In this document: positions 1-7,879 of the stretch, piece after piece
Layout: each line of letters starts with the position of its first letter
Position numbering within the stretch: the first letter of the stretch is position 1
Assembly (NCBI RefSeq): GCF_016785085.1
Contig: NZ_JAENHO010000021.1
Span: forward strand, 1 to 64,000
Origin: Paractinoplanes lichenicola
GTDB taxonomy: Bacteria; Actinomycetota; Actinomycetes; Mycobacteriales; Micromonosporaceae
Reading direction: 5' to 3'
Length of the DNA: 64,000 bases
Made by a program: the position numbers and the translations under genes
Notes under the pieces: generated by a model
The model's input: the letters and a program-made list of their open reading frames with translations, nothing else
Told to the model about the DNA's origin: nothing
The model's database searches: none

Positions 1-93
1 AACGGGGAGAGGGCGGAAAAACGGGAAAGCGGGGTGAATAGGGGAGAGGGGGCGGACGAGGGGTGGGGGGGCGGCCATGTGAGGGGGGGGGGG

Positions 94-151
94 GGAGGGG
101 CTGGAGGGGCTGGAGGGGCTGGAGGGGCTGGAGGGGCTGGAGGGGCTGGAG
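94..151. repeat. 9-bp tandem repeat
   Basis: About six head-to-tail copies of GGAGGGGCT, nearly perfect. It lies in a G-rich stretch with no convincing gene. The open frames across it exist only because the sequence has no stop codons, and they would encode monotonous Gly/Trp/Arg peptides. Confidence 0.9.
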
Positions 152-300
152 AGCAGAAGGAGCCGCAGATAATCGGCTGGCGGGCTGGCGGCCTGACGGG
201 CAAATGGGGTGCACATCCGCGCTCGACACCGATCAGCCGCTGCGAGCAGGCGGGCCCGCCACCGTGGCAGGCGGCGAGCGGCCGAAGGCCAGGGGGTAGT

Positions 301-710
301 CGGCGGTGGGCTAAGCGGGACGGGTGGGTGGCGTCGTTCGTGGCGGGTGGCGGATGCGGGCGGCGGTGGTGTGGAGCGGGATGGGTGGGCGGCGTTGCTT
401 GGCGGGTGGGCGGATGTGGGCGGCGGTGGTGTGGAGCGGGATTGGTGGGTGGCGTTGCTTGGCGGGTGGGCGGATGCCGGCGGCGGTGGTGTGGAGCGGG
501 ATGGATGGGCGTCGTTCGTGGCGGGTGGGCGCATGCGGGCGGCGGTGGTGTGGAGCGGAACGGGTGGGCGGCGTTGCTCGGCGGGTGAGCGAAACGCGGG
601 CAGCAGTAGTGCGGAGCGGGACGGGTGGGTGGCGTCGCTCTGGCGGGTGGGCGAACGCGGGAAGGCGTGGTGCGGAGCGGGGTGGATGGGTGACGTGGTT
701 CGTGGCAAGT
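301..710. repeat. 60-bp minisatellite, about seven units
   Basis: Seven consecutive units of 58 to 60 bp, each containing GGCGGTGGTGTGGAGCGGG followed by a GGGTGG...GTTGCTTGGCGGGTGGGCGG block. Units near 361-480 are almost identical and the outer ones (301-360, 601-710) are more diverged. The unit is 20 codons long, so frames on both strands stay open and give 20-residue peptide repeats, but no start signal, signal peptide or recognisable domain supports translation. The copies abut directly, without the unique spacers of a CRISPR array. Confidence 0.85.
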
Positions 711-1016
711 AAACGCTGGAAGGTGGCTCGGTTGCTGGTGTCACAGCGGACGGCGAGTGCCGTCGGTCGTGTTAGGTGACGCGGTGGGCGGGGAGCGAGA
801 TGGCGAAGAACAGGACGGGATCGTGGTCGGCGCGCCAGGGGCGGATAAACACACGGGCGGGCCAGCGGCGGCGGAGCGGCCAGGGAGCGACGGAGGCAGG
901 TGGAAGCCGCCCAGGACCGGTCGCTCCGGGTCGCTTCCATTGCTCGCCCTGGCCGGTGGGCGGCGTTGGAGAAACCGGTGAGAGCGCCTTAACGACCGCC
1001 GGGAGTCACGGCAGCT
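711..1016. other. gene-free stretch
   Basis: No supported gene, RNA or terminator was found here. It separates the minisatellite from the 3' end of the ricin-domain gene. Short open frames cross it on both strands but have no family features. Confidence 0.5.
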
Positions 1017-2000
1017 CTAGGGGAGGGACCAGCGCTGGTTGGCGGAGCCGGTGCAGTCGGTGACTACGACGCGGCTGCCGGACTTGCGGCCGCCTGCCGG
1101 GTCGGTGAGGCAGTTGTTGTTTACTGCGCTGAGCAGGCGTTGGCCGGAGGCGCGCCACTGGGCCGGGGTTCGGCCGTCGCATGTGGTGACCTCGACGGCG
1201 CCGCCGCCGACCAGGAGGGCGCATTTGCCCATGACGCGCAGGGTGCCGTCGGTGGCCAGCGTCCATGTTTGGGCGACCGAGTTGTTGCACTCGTACGTTT
1301 GCACGAAATTGCCGTCGACTGCGACCGCGCCGTTCAGGTCGAGGCACTGGCCGTTCTGGCCGCGGATCACGGCGGTGCGGTCGCTTGACGGGGGATCGGG
1401 TGCGACCAGCTGCGGGCCGCCCGTCGGGGCCGTCTTCTCGCCGCCGCCGGGCGATGTGGGGGTGAGCGAGATCGGGGTCGGGCTGGTGGCGACGGGCGGC
1501 ACCCCGGGTGCCGAGACTCCGGCGCTCGCGGACGCCGACGACGACGTCGAGGGGACGCCACTTGTGCTGCTCGTGCGGCCCGGCTGACCGGTCGACGTGC
1601 CGGAGATCGACGGCGAGACGGCCGCGCTCGTGGGCAGTGGGGCCTTTGCCGCGGGGATCTCGGCGCCGGGCTCGGTGGCGACCGATGGCCGCACGTCCTC
1701 GGAGCGCAGCGCCGCATAGCCGGCGGCGGCCGCTCCCAGCACTACGACCGTGGCAGCCGAGGCCATGACCAGCAGGCGGCGCCGGTGATTGCCGGCCGTT
1801 CCGGGCTTGGCCGCGGCGTGGCGCTTGAACGGTAGGTGCAGGATCGCCGTCGGCGCGTCCGCGCTGGTGTGCTGTGCGGCGTCCGGCGTCGAGGGCCAAG
1901 TCTGGGTGGATTCGTCGTCGTCGAGCGTGCCGGAATCGCGCAGCACGAACGGGCGCACGAGCAGGGGATCCCGCTCGCCGTTCTGGTCACCGTCCGTCAC
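1017..2000 (-). CDS. membrane-anchored ricin B-type lectin domain protein
   Basis: A 327-residue protein with a GTG start. It has a cytoplasmic N-terminus of about 74 residues containing LLVRPFVL, one transmembrane helix at about 75-98, a Ser/Thr/Pro-rich extracellular linker to about 195, and a C-terminal ricin-type beta-trefoil lectin domain. The lectin call rests on the repeated Q-x-W signatures (QTWTL, QWRAS, QRWSL) and the GQCLDLNG and NNCLTD turns. The likely role is carbohydrate binding at the outer face of the membrane; the ligand cannot be read from sequence. There is no catalytic domain. It stands alone, divergent from the peptidase gene at 2268. Confidence 0.85.
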   Translation of the reverse strand: MTDGDQNGERDPLLVRPFVLRDSGTLDDDESTQTWPSTPDAAQHTSADAPTAILHLPFKRHAAAKPGTAGNHRRRLLVMASAATVVVLGAAAAGYAALRSEDVRPSVATEPGAEIPAAKAPLPTSAAVSPSISGTSTGQPGRTSSTSGVPSTSSSASASAGVSAPGVPPVATSPTPISLTPTSPGGGEKTAPTGGPQLVAPDPPSSDRTAVIRGQNGQCLDLNGAVAVDGNFVQTYECNNSVAQTWTLATDGTLRVMGKCALLVGGGAVEVTTCDGRTPAQWRASGQRLLSAVNNNCLTDPAGGRKSGSRVVVTDCTGSANQRWSLP

Positions 2001-2267
2001 GCTTCACCCGCCGCCATCGAGTCTGCACAAGACGATCGGCCGCCCAACATACCCGCGATGATCGTGAATCCGCCGCCCCGTGAACATCCGACTTTCCGCC
2101 CGTTGTGGCAGTTCGGGCAGTGATCGATGACATTCAGTCGGCTTGGCGACAGTTGACCCGGCAGCAACTTTCCTGCTCCCTGACAGCGATCCAACTTGAT
2201 CTCCAGCGAACCTACCTTTCAGCTCATCCGGGCGCGACACGGGCACCGGCCGATCAGGAAGGTCCCC

Positions 2268-4013
2268 ATGTCGCTTCCCTCCCGCCTGCTCGCCGCGGGC
2301 GTCGCGGGCCTGGTCATGGCCGGTGCGCTGATCGCGCCGGCCGCGGCCGCGGGCACCCCGGACGTCGCCGCCGAGTCGCGAACCGTCCGCACCTCCTCGG
2401 TGGAGCGCCGTCGCGTCGACTCCGTGGCGACGCCGAAGCTGCGCTGGTATTCGTGCTACACGTGGGCGCAGTGCGCGACCGCGCAGGTGCCGCTCGACTA
2501 CGACCGCCCGTACGGCCGGAAGGTCACGCTGGCCCTGCTGCGCGTCAAGGCCCGCGACCAGAAGCACAAGATCGGAAGCCTCTTCGTGAATCCGGGCGGC
2601 CCCGGCGCCTCGAGTGTCGGGCTCGCCCTGGCCGCGCCCTACTTCATGAGCGACTCGCTGCTCGAGCGCTTCGACATCGTCGGCATGGATCCGCGCGGCG
2701 TCGGCTTCAGCGACCCCGTCAACTGTTTCGGCGACCCCGGCCGCCAGCAGCCCGTCGTGGCCAAGCTCAACACCGGTTTCCCGTACGGGGTCAAGCAGGA
2801 GAAGGCTTTCCTGAAGGCGGCCGCCAAGCAGGGCCGGGCCTGCTCGACCGCAGGGCGCGAGCTTGCCGGCTCGATGTCGACCGCCGAGGTCGCGCGGGAC
2901 ATGGACGTCATGCGCCGGGCGGTCGGCGACAGCAAGCTCAGCTACCTGGGCTTCAGCTACGGCACCGCGGTCGGGCAGTACTACGCGAACATGTTTCCCG
3001 ACCGCTTCCGCGCGATCGCCGTCGACGGCGTGATCGACCCGCGGGCGTGGGTCGGCAGCAGCCGCACGGCGGGGCAGGTGCAGGACGACCGGCTGCGCTC
3101 GGCCGACGGCGCGTGGAAGGCCCTGCAGGAGATCATGCGCCGCTGCAACGCGGCCGGCTCGGACAAGTGCGCATTTTCCGGGCAGGCGCTGCGCCGCTTC
3201 CGGATCATCGCGGACCGGCTCAAGGCCAAGCCGCTGACCGTGGGCGGCCAGAAGATCACCTACGCCGCTTTCGTCAGCATGGCGTTGAGCTCGCTCTACG
3301 ACGTCGAGGCGGGCGCCGAGGTGACCGAGATGGCGGCCGCGCTCTGGCGGCTCACCACGCCTGGCGCGAAGACCACCGGCGCCGAGGTGGCCGTCGTGGC
3401 CCGGGCGCACCAGAAGGCGATCGGCCGGGCTTTCCCCTACGACAACTCGTTCGACGCCTACAACGCCGTCATGTGCACCGACGGCCGTCACCCCGCGCAC
3501 GGCTCCGCCTGGGTGAAGGCGGGCGCCAAGGCCGATAAGCGAGCCCCCTACTTCGGCCGGGCCTGGGTGTGGGCGAGCGCGGCGTGCGCCCGCGACTCGT
3601 GGACTGTCCGCGACGAGGACGCCTACACCGGGCCGTTCAACCGCCTGACCAAGAACCCGGTGCTGGTCGTCGGCAGCTTCTGGGACCCGGCGACGAACTA
3701 CGTCGACGCGGTCAAGTCGGCCGAGCTGATTCCGCACAGCCGCCTCCTTTCGAGCGCCAACTGGGGCCACACCGCCTACGGCACGTCGGCCTGCGTGACC
3801 AACGCGATGGATCACTACCTGCTCACGCGCGCCCTGCCGGCCCCGGGCAAGGCCTGCGTCGGCGACATCCAGCCGTTCCGGACGAAGCTGAGCGACGACC
3901 CGGACGAGACCGCCGAGGACGTCTTCACGCTGGACACCGCCAACCCGGCCGAGATCGCCGCCCACGGCCTCCCCGCCGCGGACAGCCCGAAGGTCCTCCC
4001 GCCCGTCCGCTGA
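2268..4013 (+). CDS. secreted tripeptidyl aminopeptidase-like alpha/beta hydrolase (S33)
   Basis: A 581-residue exported serine hydrolase of the tripeptidyl aminopeptidase (Tap/SlpD) type, which removes N-terminal peptides outside the cell. I start it at ATG 2268 because AGGAAGGT lies just upstream and a Sec signal peptide (LLAAGVAGLVMAGALIAPAAAA) follows. An in-frame frame extends to 2196 but adds unlikely residues. The oxyanion motif NPGGPGASS is near residue 107. The nucleophile is Ser230 in GFSYGT, with the acid Asp473 in GSFWDP and His501 in NWGHTAYG, so the triad is complete. The C-terminus matches the TAP-like domain. It is monocistronic, ending at a strong hairpin shared with the convergent VIT gene. 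Confidence 0.9.
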   Translation: MSLPSRLLAAGVAGLVMAGALIAPAAAAGTPDVAAESRTVRTSSVERRRVDSVATPKLRWYSCYTWAQCATAQVPLDYDRPYGRKVTLALLRVKARDQKHKIGSLFVNPGGPGASSVGLALAAPYFMSDSLLERFDIVGMDPRGVGFSDPVNCFGDPGRQQPVVAKLNTGFPYGVKQEKAFLKAAAKQGRACSTAGRELAGSMSTAEVARDMDVMRRAVGDSKLSYLGFSYGTAVGQYYANMFPDRFRAIAVDGVIDPRAWVGSSRTAGQVQDDRLRSADGAWKALQEIMRRCNAAGSDKCAFSGQALRRFRIIADRLKAKPLTVGGQKITYAAFVSMALSSLYDVEAGAEVTEMAAALWRLTTPGAKTTGAEVAVVARAHQKAIGRAFPYDNSFDAYNAVMCTDGRHPAHGSAWVKAGAKADKRAPYFGRAWVWASAACARDSWTVRDEDAYTGPFNRLTKNPVLVVGSFWDPATNYVDAVKSAELIPHSRLLSSANWGHTAYGTSACVTNAMDHYLLTRALPAPGKACVGDIQPFRTKLSDDPDETAEDVFTLDTANPAEIAAHGLPAADSPKVLPPVR

Positions 4014-4021
4014 GGTCACCG

Positions 4022-4048
4022 CGCCCGCCGGCAGTCAGCCGGCGGGCG
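4022..4048. terminator. bidirectional terminator hairpin
   Basis: CGCCCGCCGGC and GCCGGCGGGCG form an 11-bp perfect stem around a 5-base loop. It lies between the convergent peptidase and VIT-VWA genes. There is no clear U tract, which is common in high-GC actinobacteria. Confidence 0.7.
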
Positions 4049-4055
4049 GGGCGTC

Positions 4056-6500
4056 TCAGCGTTTCCAGAACGACTTGCGCTCCGGAGTGGTGTCTTCGGA
4101 CTCGGCCTGGGCCGGGGTCTTGTCGCCGGCAAAGGCGGTCAGGACCTCCGTCGCCGCCGCCCATTTCTCGGCCACTCCGGCGTCGGAGCGGAGCGTCGCC
4201 ACCAGGTCCTTCAGCGGGGCGAACTCGGGGTCGTCGAGCCACCCGGCCAGCACATGCAGCCGGCTGGCCAGGTCGTCCAGCAGATCGCGGCGTTCCCAGT
4301 CGGGCAGCCCGGCCGCGTCACGCAGCCGCTGGGCCTCGGTCGCGGCCAGCACGCGCACCTCGTCGATGCTCGGCGCACCCCCGAACGAGGCCTGGGCCTT
4401 GGCCCGCATCATCGCCGGGCGGGCGGCGACGCGTCCCCGCCGGAAGCCACCGTCGCCGGCCGGGCTGCCCAGCACCGCGCCGCCACCCACGCCGCCGGAA
4501 CCCGTCTCGGCCGGGGCGGCGATCGACTCCAGGGTGGCCGGGGCGAACCGGCCCGGCGCGGACGGAGGCGGCGCGGGCATCGGGGCGGCCGCTCCGGCGA
4601 CCATCGGCATCATGCTGGCCGCCGCCACGTCGTCCATGGCCTCCCAGCCGTCGGGGAACTCGACCGGCTGGGTCACCCGGCGCGTCTCGCCGCCCTCGTT
4701 GACCACCCGGCTGTCCACCGCCACGAACGCCGTGAACCGGCACAGCACCCCGTAGCGCAGGGAGGTCGCCACGATGCGCCGCTCGAGGCCGGGGTCGCCC
4801 GCGGCATAAGCGTCTTCCAGATCGCGCAGCCGCGCCCGGGCCCACTGGGCCTCGATCGCCGCCTCGTGCTTCTCGCGCACCGCCACGGTCGTCCGGAACT
4901 CCTGGTCGTCACGCGTGCGCCCGGTGACCACCAGCTCGCCGGCCGGGCGGCCGGTGTAGCGCCCGCTCACCACGAGCGGAACGCCGGGATAGAGCCCCGG
5001 CAGCCGGGCCGGCGACCGGTCGTCGTCGACCAGCGTCATGCCCGAGGCCGTGACGCTCAGGCCGGTGACGACCGGGGCGCCGATGCGGCGGTGGATGTGC
5101 TCCATCGCCTCGTCGAGACGGTCCTCGCTCTCGACCAGCTCGGCCCGGCCGGCCCCCAGCGCGGCGAGCCGCCCCAGGAACCCGGCGTTGACCGCGCGGT
5201 CGATCCCGATGGTGTGGATGCGGGTCGTGCCGATCAGCGGCGTGACGTCGTGGACGTTTTGATCCTCGTTGCCGACCTGGCCGTCGGTGACCAGCACGAG
5301 CACCCGGTCGCGGCCCTCGCTCGCGCGCAGCAGCTCGAGCCCCTCGCGCAGCGGGCTGAGCAGCTCGGTGCCGCCGCGGGCGCCGGCCTTGGCCAGATGC
5401 TCGACGGCGCGGAAGCGATGCCGGTCGGTCGCCTCGGCCAGCCCGGCCGGCAGGTCGTCGGGCCGGTCGACCTGGTGGTCGAACGTGAGCACGGCGAAGC
5501 GGTCGGCGGCGGTCAGCGTGTCGACCACCCGGGCCGCGGCCCGCCGGGCGGCCACCATCTTCCAGCCGCCCATGCTGCCCGAGCGGTCGAGCAGCAGCAC
5601 CACGTCTTTGGGGCGGGCGGGAGTGGAGTCGGCGGGCGGCAACACCACCAGCTGGAAGACGCCCTCGGGCTCCTCGGCGGACTCGTCGGGCACGGCGATC
5701 GCGGTCTGGCCGCCGCCGGTGTAGGGCAGGCGCAGGATGAAGTCGCGGTTGGCGCGCTCGTCGGGACCGATCGTCAGGACGCCGTCGCGGTCGACCACCG
5801 TGTGCAGGCTCGATCGCACTTCGCCCAGCTCGAGGCCGGCCGGGTCGATCTCGACGGAGACCCCCAGCCGCAACGGGTTGGGGAAGCCGGGCAGCAGCAC
5901 CGGGGGAGTGATGCGCGAGGCGTCGGGCACGGCGTCGGTGTCGGGCACCCAGCCGTCGCCCACCGACTTGCCGGGCAGCGGCGTGCCGGGAATGTAGCGC
6001 GGCGCCACGACCAGCGGGAACCGGAACGTGGCCTCGCCGTCCTCGAAGGGCAGCGGCCCGACCAGGCTCAGCTCGACGGTGACCCGCTCGCCGGGCACGA
6101 CGTTGCCGACCCGCATCGTGAACACGTCGGGCCGCTCCTCCTCGGCGATCGACGCGCGCCGGCCGGAGGCGATCGCCTGGTCGTACGCCTCCCGGGCCGC
6201 CCCGCGTTCCTGCAGCTCGGCCGTGACCACGCGGTCGTCGCAGGTCATCGTCATGCCGGTGACCGCGGCCCGGTCGGGCAGCGGAAAGACATAGGTCGCC
6301 TCGAGCGCGTCGTCGTGCACGTTGACGAACTCGGTGGTCACGACCGTGCGCGCGACCAGGCCGCTGATGCGGGCCCGGACGTCGAGCCGGTCGAGCGGCA
6401 GGGCGCCGCGGTCGGTGCGCAGCATGCCGAAGCCGGCGTCGGGGAGGATCCGGATGCGGCTGATCTCCCCCGGCGCCATCGGGGTGACGGAAAAGGTCAT
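4056..6500 (-). CDS. VIT and von Willebrand A domain protein
   Basis: An 814-residue protein. A VIT domain (vault/inter-alpha-trypsin) covers about residues 10-140, with the typical REAYDQAIASGR and GNVVPGERV segments. A von Willebrand A domain follows at about 297-475, with an intact metal-site motif DRSGS (near residue 303) and VTDGQVG. The C-terminal third is Gly/Pro/Ala-rich. There is no signal peptide or membrane segment, so it is probably cytoplasmic and mediates metal-dependent protein contacts. The ATG overlaps the stop of the upstream MerR gene (ATGA), so the two are translationally coupled. Frames continue upstream to 7016 but are the shadow of the MerR gene. The biological role of such MerR/VIT-VWA pairs is unknown to me. 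Confidence 0.88.
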   Translation of the reverse strand: MTFSVTPMAPGEISRIRILPDAGFGMLRTDRGALPLDRLDVRARISGLVARTVVTTEFVNVHDDALEATYVFPLPDRAAVTGMTMTCDDRVVTAELQERGAAREAYDQAIASGRRASIAEEERPDVFTMRVGNVVPGERVTVELSLVGPLPFEDGEATFRFPLVVAPRYIPGTPLPGKSVGDGWVPDTDAVPDASRITPPVLLPGFPNPLRLGVSVEIDPAGLELGEVRSSLHTVVDRDGVLTIGPDERANRDFILRLPYTGGGQTAIAVPDESAEEPEGVFQLVVLPPADSTPARPKDVVLLLDRSGSMGGWKMVAARRAAARVVDTLTAADRFAVLTFDHQVDRPDDLPAGLAEATDRHRFRAVEHLAKAGARGGTELLSPLREGLELLRASEGRDRVLVLVTDGQVGNEDQNVHDVTPLIGTTRIHTIGIDRAVNAGFLGRLAALGAGRAELVESEDRLDEAMEHIHRRIGAPVVTGLSVTASGMTLVDDDRSPARLPGLYPGVPLVVSGRYTGRPAGELVVTGRTRDDQEFRTTVAVREKHEAAIEAQWARARLRDLEDAYAAGDPGLERRIVATSLRYGVLCRFTAFVAVDSRVVNEGGETRRVTQPVEFPDGWEAMDDVAAASMMPMVAGAAAPMPAPPPSAPGRFAPATLESIAAPAETGSGGVGGGAVLGSPAGDGGFRRGRVAARPAMMRAKAQASFGGAPSIDEVRVLAATEAQRLRDAAGLPDWERRDLLDDLASRLHVLAGWLDDPEFAPLKDLVATLRSDAGVAEKWAAATEVLTAFAGDKTPAQAESEDTTPERKSFWKR

Positions 6501-7132
6501 GACGGACTCCCATCGATCAAGCCGTCGGCGGTGGTCAGGCCTCGGGCGGTGAGCAGGTCGAGCAAGGGGGCGGCGGCCTCGGCGACGGCGTCGCGGTCGG
6601 CATCGGAGACGGCGGCGGGAACGAGCAACAGCACACCGCCACCGAGGGCCAGGCCAGTGAATGCCTGGCTCGCCGCGACCGAACGGACGGGCGAGGGCGG
6701 GGCGGGCAGCGGGAGGTCGGCCGGCGGCGCGGGGGCCTCGGCGGGGCGGTCGGCCCAGAATCGCGAGCGCTGGGTGTGCTGCTGCCCGAACGCTTCTTCG
6801 TCGATCGTGACCATGAGGTTGGACGGAACGAGGGCTATCTCGGTGAGGCGGGCCGGGGAGATTGCGGTCAGCTCGGCCTGGATCTGGGCGATGGTGAGAC
6901 CCTCGGCCTGCCGCCGTTTGACGGCGACCAGTTGCTGCAGGTGGCGCGGGCCGTAAAGAGCGGTGCGGCCGCGCATGCCGAGCGGCTTGTCGACCAGGCC
7001 GATCGTCGAATACCACCGGATGGCCCGGCGATCGGGCACATCGCGCACGCGTCCGTTCGGCGCGCCGGGGTATTCGGCCTCGAGGGCCTCACGCACCCGT
7101 TCTACCAACTCGTCCAGCGTCCACATGCCCAC
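6497..7132 (-). CDS. MerR-family transcriptional regulator
   Basis: A 211-residue protein. The N-terminal winged helix reads RRAIRWYSTIGLVDKPLG followed by ALYGPRHLQQLVAVKRRQAEGLTIAQIQ, the MerR DNA-binding domain. The C-terminal half is Ala/Pro-rich with a hydrophobic stretch (FTGLALGGGVLLLVPAAV) and shows no known ligand-binding or metal-cysteine motif. Either the first Met or Met3 could be the start. It is co-transcribed with the VIT-VWA gene (4-base overlap) and divergent from the cyclase gene. Two palindromic sites lie immediately in front of it, suggesting autoregulation. Confidence 0.85.
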   Translation of the reverse strand: MGMWTLDELVERVREALEAEYPGAPNGRVRDVPDRRAIRWYSTIGLVDKPLGMRGRTALYGPRHLQQLVAVKRRQAEGLTIAQIQAELTAISPARLTEIALVPSNLMVTIDEEAFGQQHTQRSRFWADRPAEAPAPPADLPLPAPPSPVRSVAASQAFTGLALGGGVLLLVPAAVSDADRDAVAEAAAPLLDLLTARGLTTADGLIDGSPS

Positions 7133-7137
7133 GACTA

Positions 7138-7162
7138 TGACACTGTCATCGTGACACTGTCA
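7138..7162. promoter_or_regulatory. tandem palindromic operator
   Basis: Two exact copies of TGACACTGTCA (7138-7148 and 7152-7162), each with TGACA/TGTCA arms, 14 bp centre to centre. They lie between the divergent MerR gene and the cyclase gene and so can act on both promoters. The MerR protein is the obvious candidate ligand, by position only. Confidence 0.65.
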
Positions 7163-7183
7163 ATGAGTGTATGGTGCTGCGGC

Positions 7184-7879
7184 ATGCGACTCGTGAGCCT
7201 GTCCCACGTGCACGACCCCGCCACCACAAACGTCTACCCCGGCGACCCGCCCTTCGAGCTCGAGACGGTCGCCACGATCGAGAACGACGGTTATTACCTG
7301 CGCTTCGTCCGCCAGGGCGAGCACACCGGCACCCACTGGGGCGCGCCCGGCCACTTCAACCAGGGCGAGCCGCTGGCCGACGAGCTCGACCTCGACGACC
7401 TGCATCTGGGGGCGGTCAAAATCGACGTACGGGAGAAGTGTGCCCGCGATCCCGACTATGCCGTGACGATCGCCGACATCGAGGCCTGGGAGGAGACGCA
7501 CGGGCGCATCCCCGCCGAGTCGATGGTGATCATCTGGACGGGCTGGGACGCCAAGTGGGGCACGGCCGAGTTCACCAACGCCGGCGCCGACGGGTCGCCG
7601 CATCATCCGGGCTTCGCTGTCGAGACCGCGCGCTGGCTGATCGACACGGGCCGCCTCGGCCACCGCGGCGGCACGGGCACCGACGCGTTCAGCCCCGACG
7701 TCGGCGCCGACGCCACCTACACGGTGTCCCACCTGGTCTACCAGCGACATCGCATCAGCCTGGAGGTCCTGGCCAATCTCCAAGCGCTGCCCGAGACGGG
7801 CGTCCACATCCTCTGCGGCGGCCAGATCAACCGCGCCGGCTCGGGTTCCCCGGCGCTGATCTACGGCCTGCTGCCATGA
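7184..7879 (+). CDS. cyclase-family metal-dependent hydrolase
   Basis: A 231-residue member of the cyclase/kynurenine formamidase-like family, which hydrolyses amides or lactones using a metal-bound water. The family signature is present as HTGTHWGAPGHF, but the usual Asp of HxGTHxDxPxH is Gly here, so one expected metal ligand is missing or replaced. Other family blocks (KIDVREKC, IIWTGWD, GTGTDAFSPD) are intact. ATG 7184 is favoured; ATG 7163 in the same frame would add seven residues (MSVWCCG). The gene is divergent from the MerR operon, and its 3' end overlaps the convergent metallopeptidase gene by 19 bases. Confidence 0.8.
   Translation: MRLVSLSHVHDPATTNVYPGDPPFELETVATIENDGYYLRFVRQGEHTGTHWGAPGHFNQGEPLADELDLDDLHLGAVKIDVREKCARDPDYAVTIADIEAWEETHGRIPAESMVIIWTGWDAKWGTAEFTNAGADGSPHHPGFAVETARWLIDTGRLGHRGGTGTDAFSPDVGADATYTVSHLVYQRHRISLEVLANLQALPETGVHILCGGQINRAGSGSPALIYGLLP

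Noticed and set aside
361..600. Possible CRISPR array
   Set aside because: Units are contiguous and similar throughout; there are no unique spacers and no cas genes.
34..940. Long open frames on both strands through the minisatellite
   Set aside because: They are open because the repeat lacks stops and is a multiple of 3 long; no start signal, domain or normal composition.
2004..4019. 671-codon minus-strand frame opposite the tripeptidyl aminopeptidase
   Set aside because: Antisense shadow of a gene with a complete catalytic triad; its Arg/Ala/Gly-rich composition is typical of shadows.
4254..6956. 900-codon plus-strand frame opposite the VIT-VWA gene
   Set aside because: Antisense shadow, rich in His, Gly, Arg and Gln with no domain.
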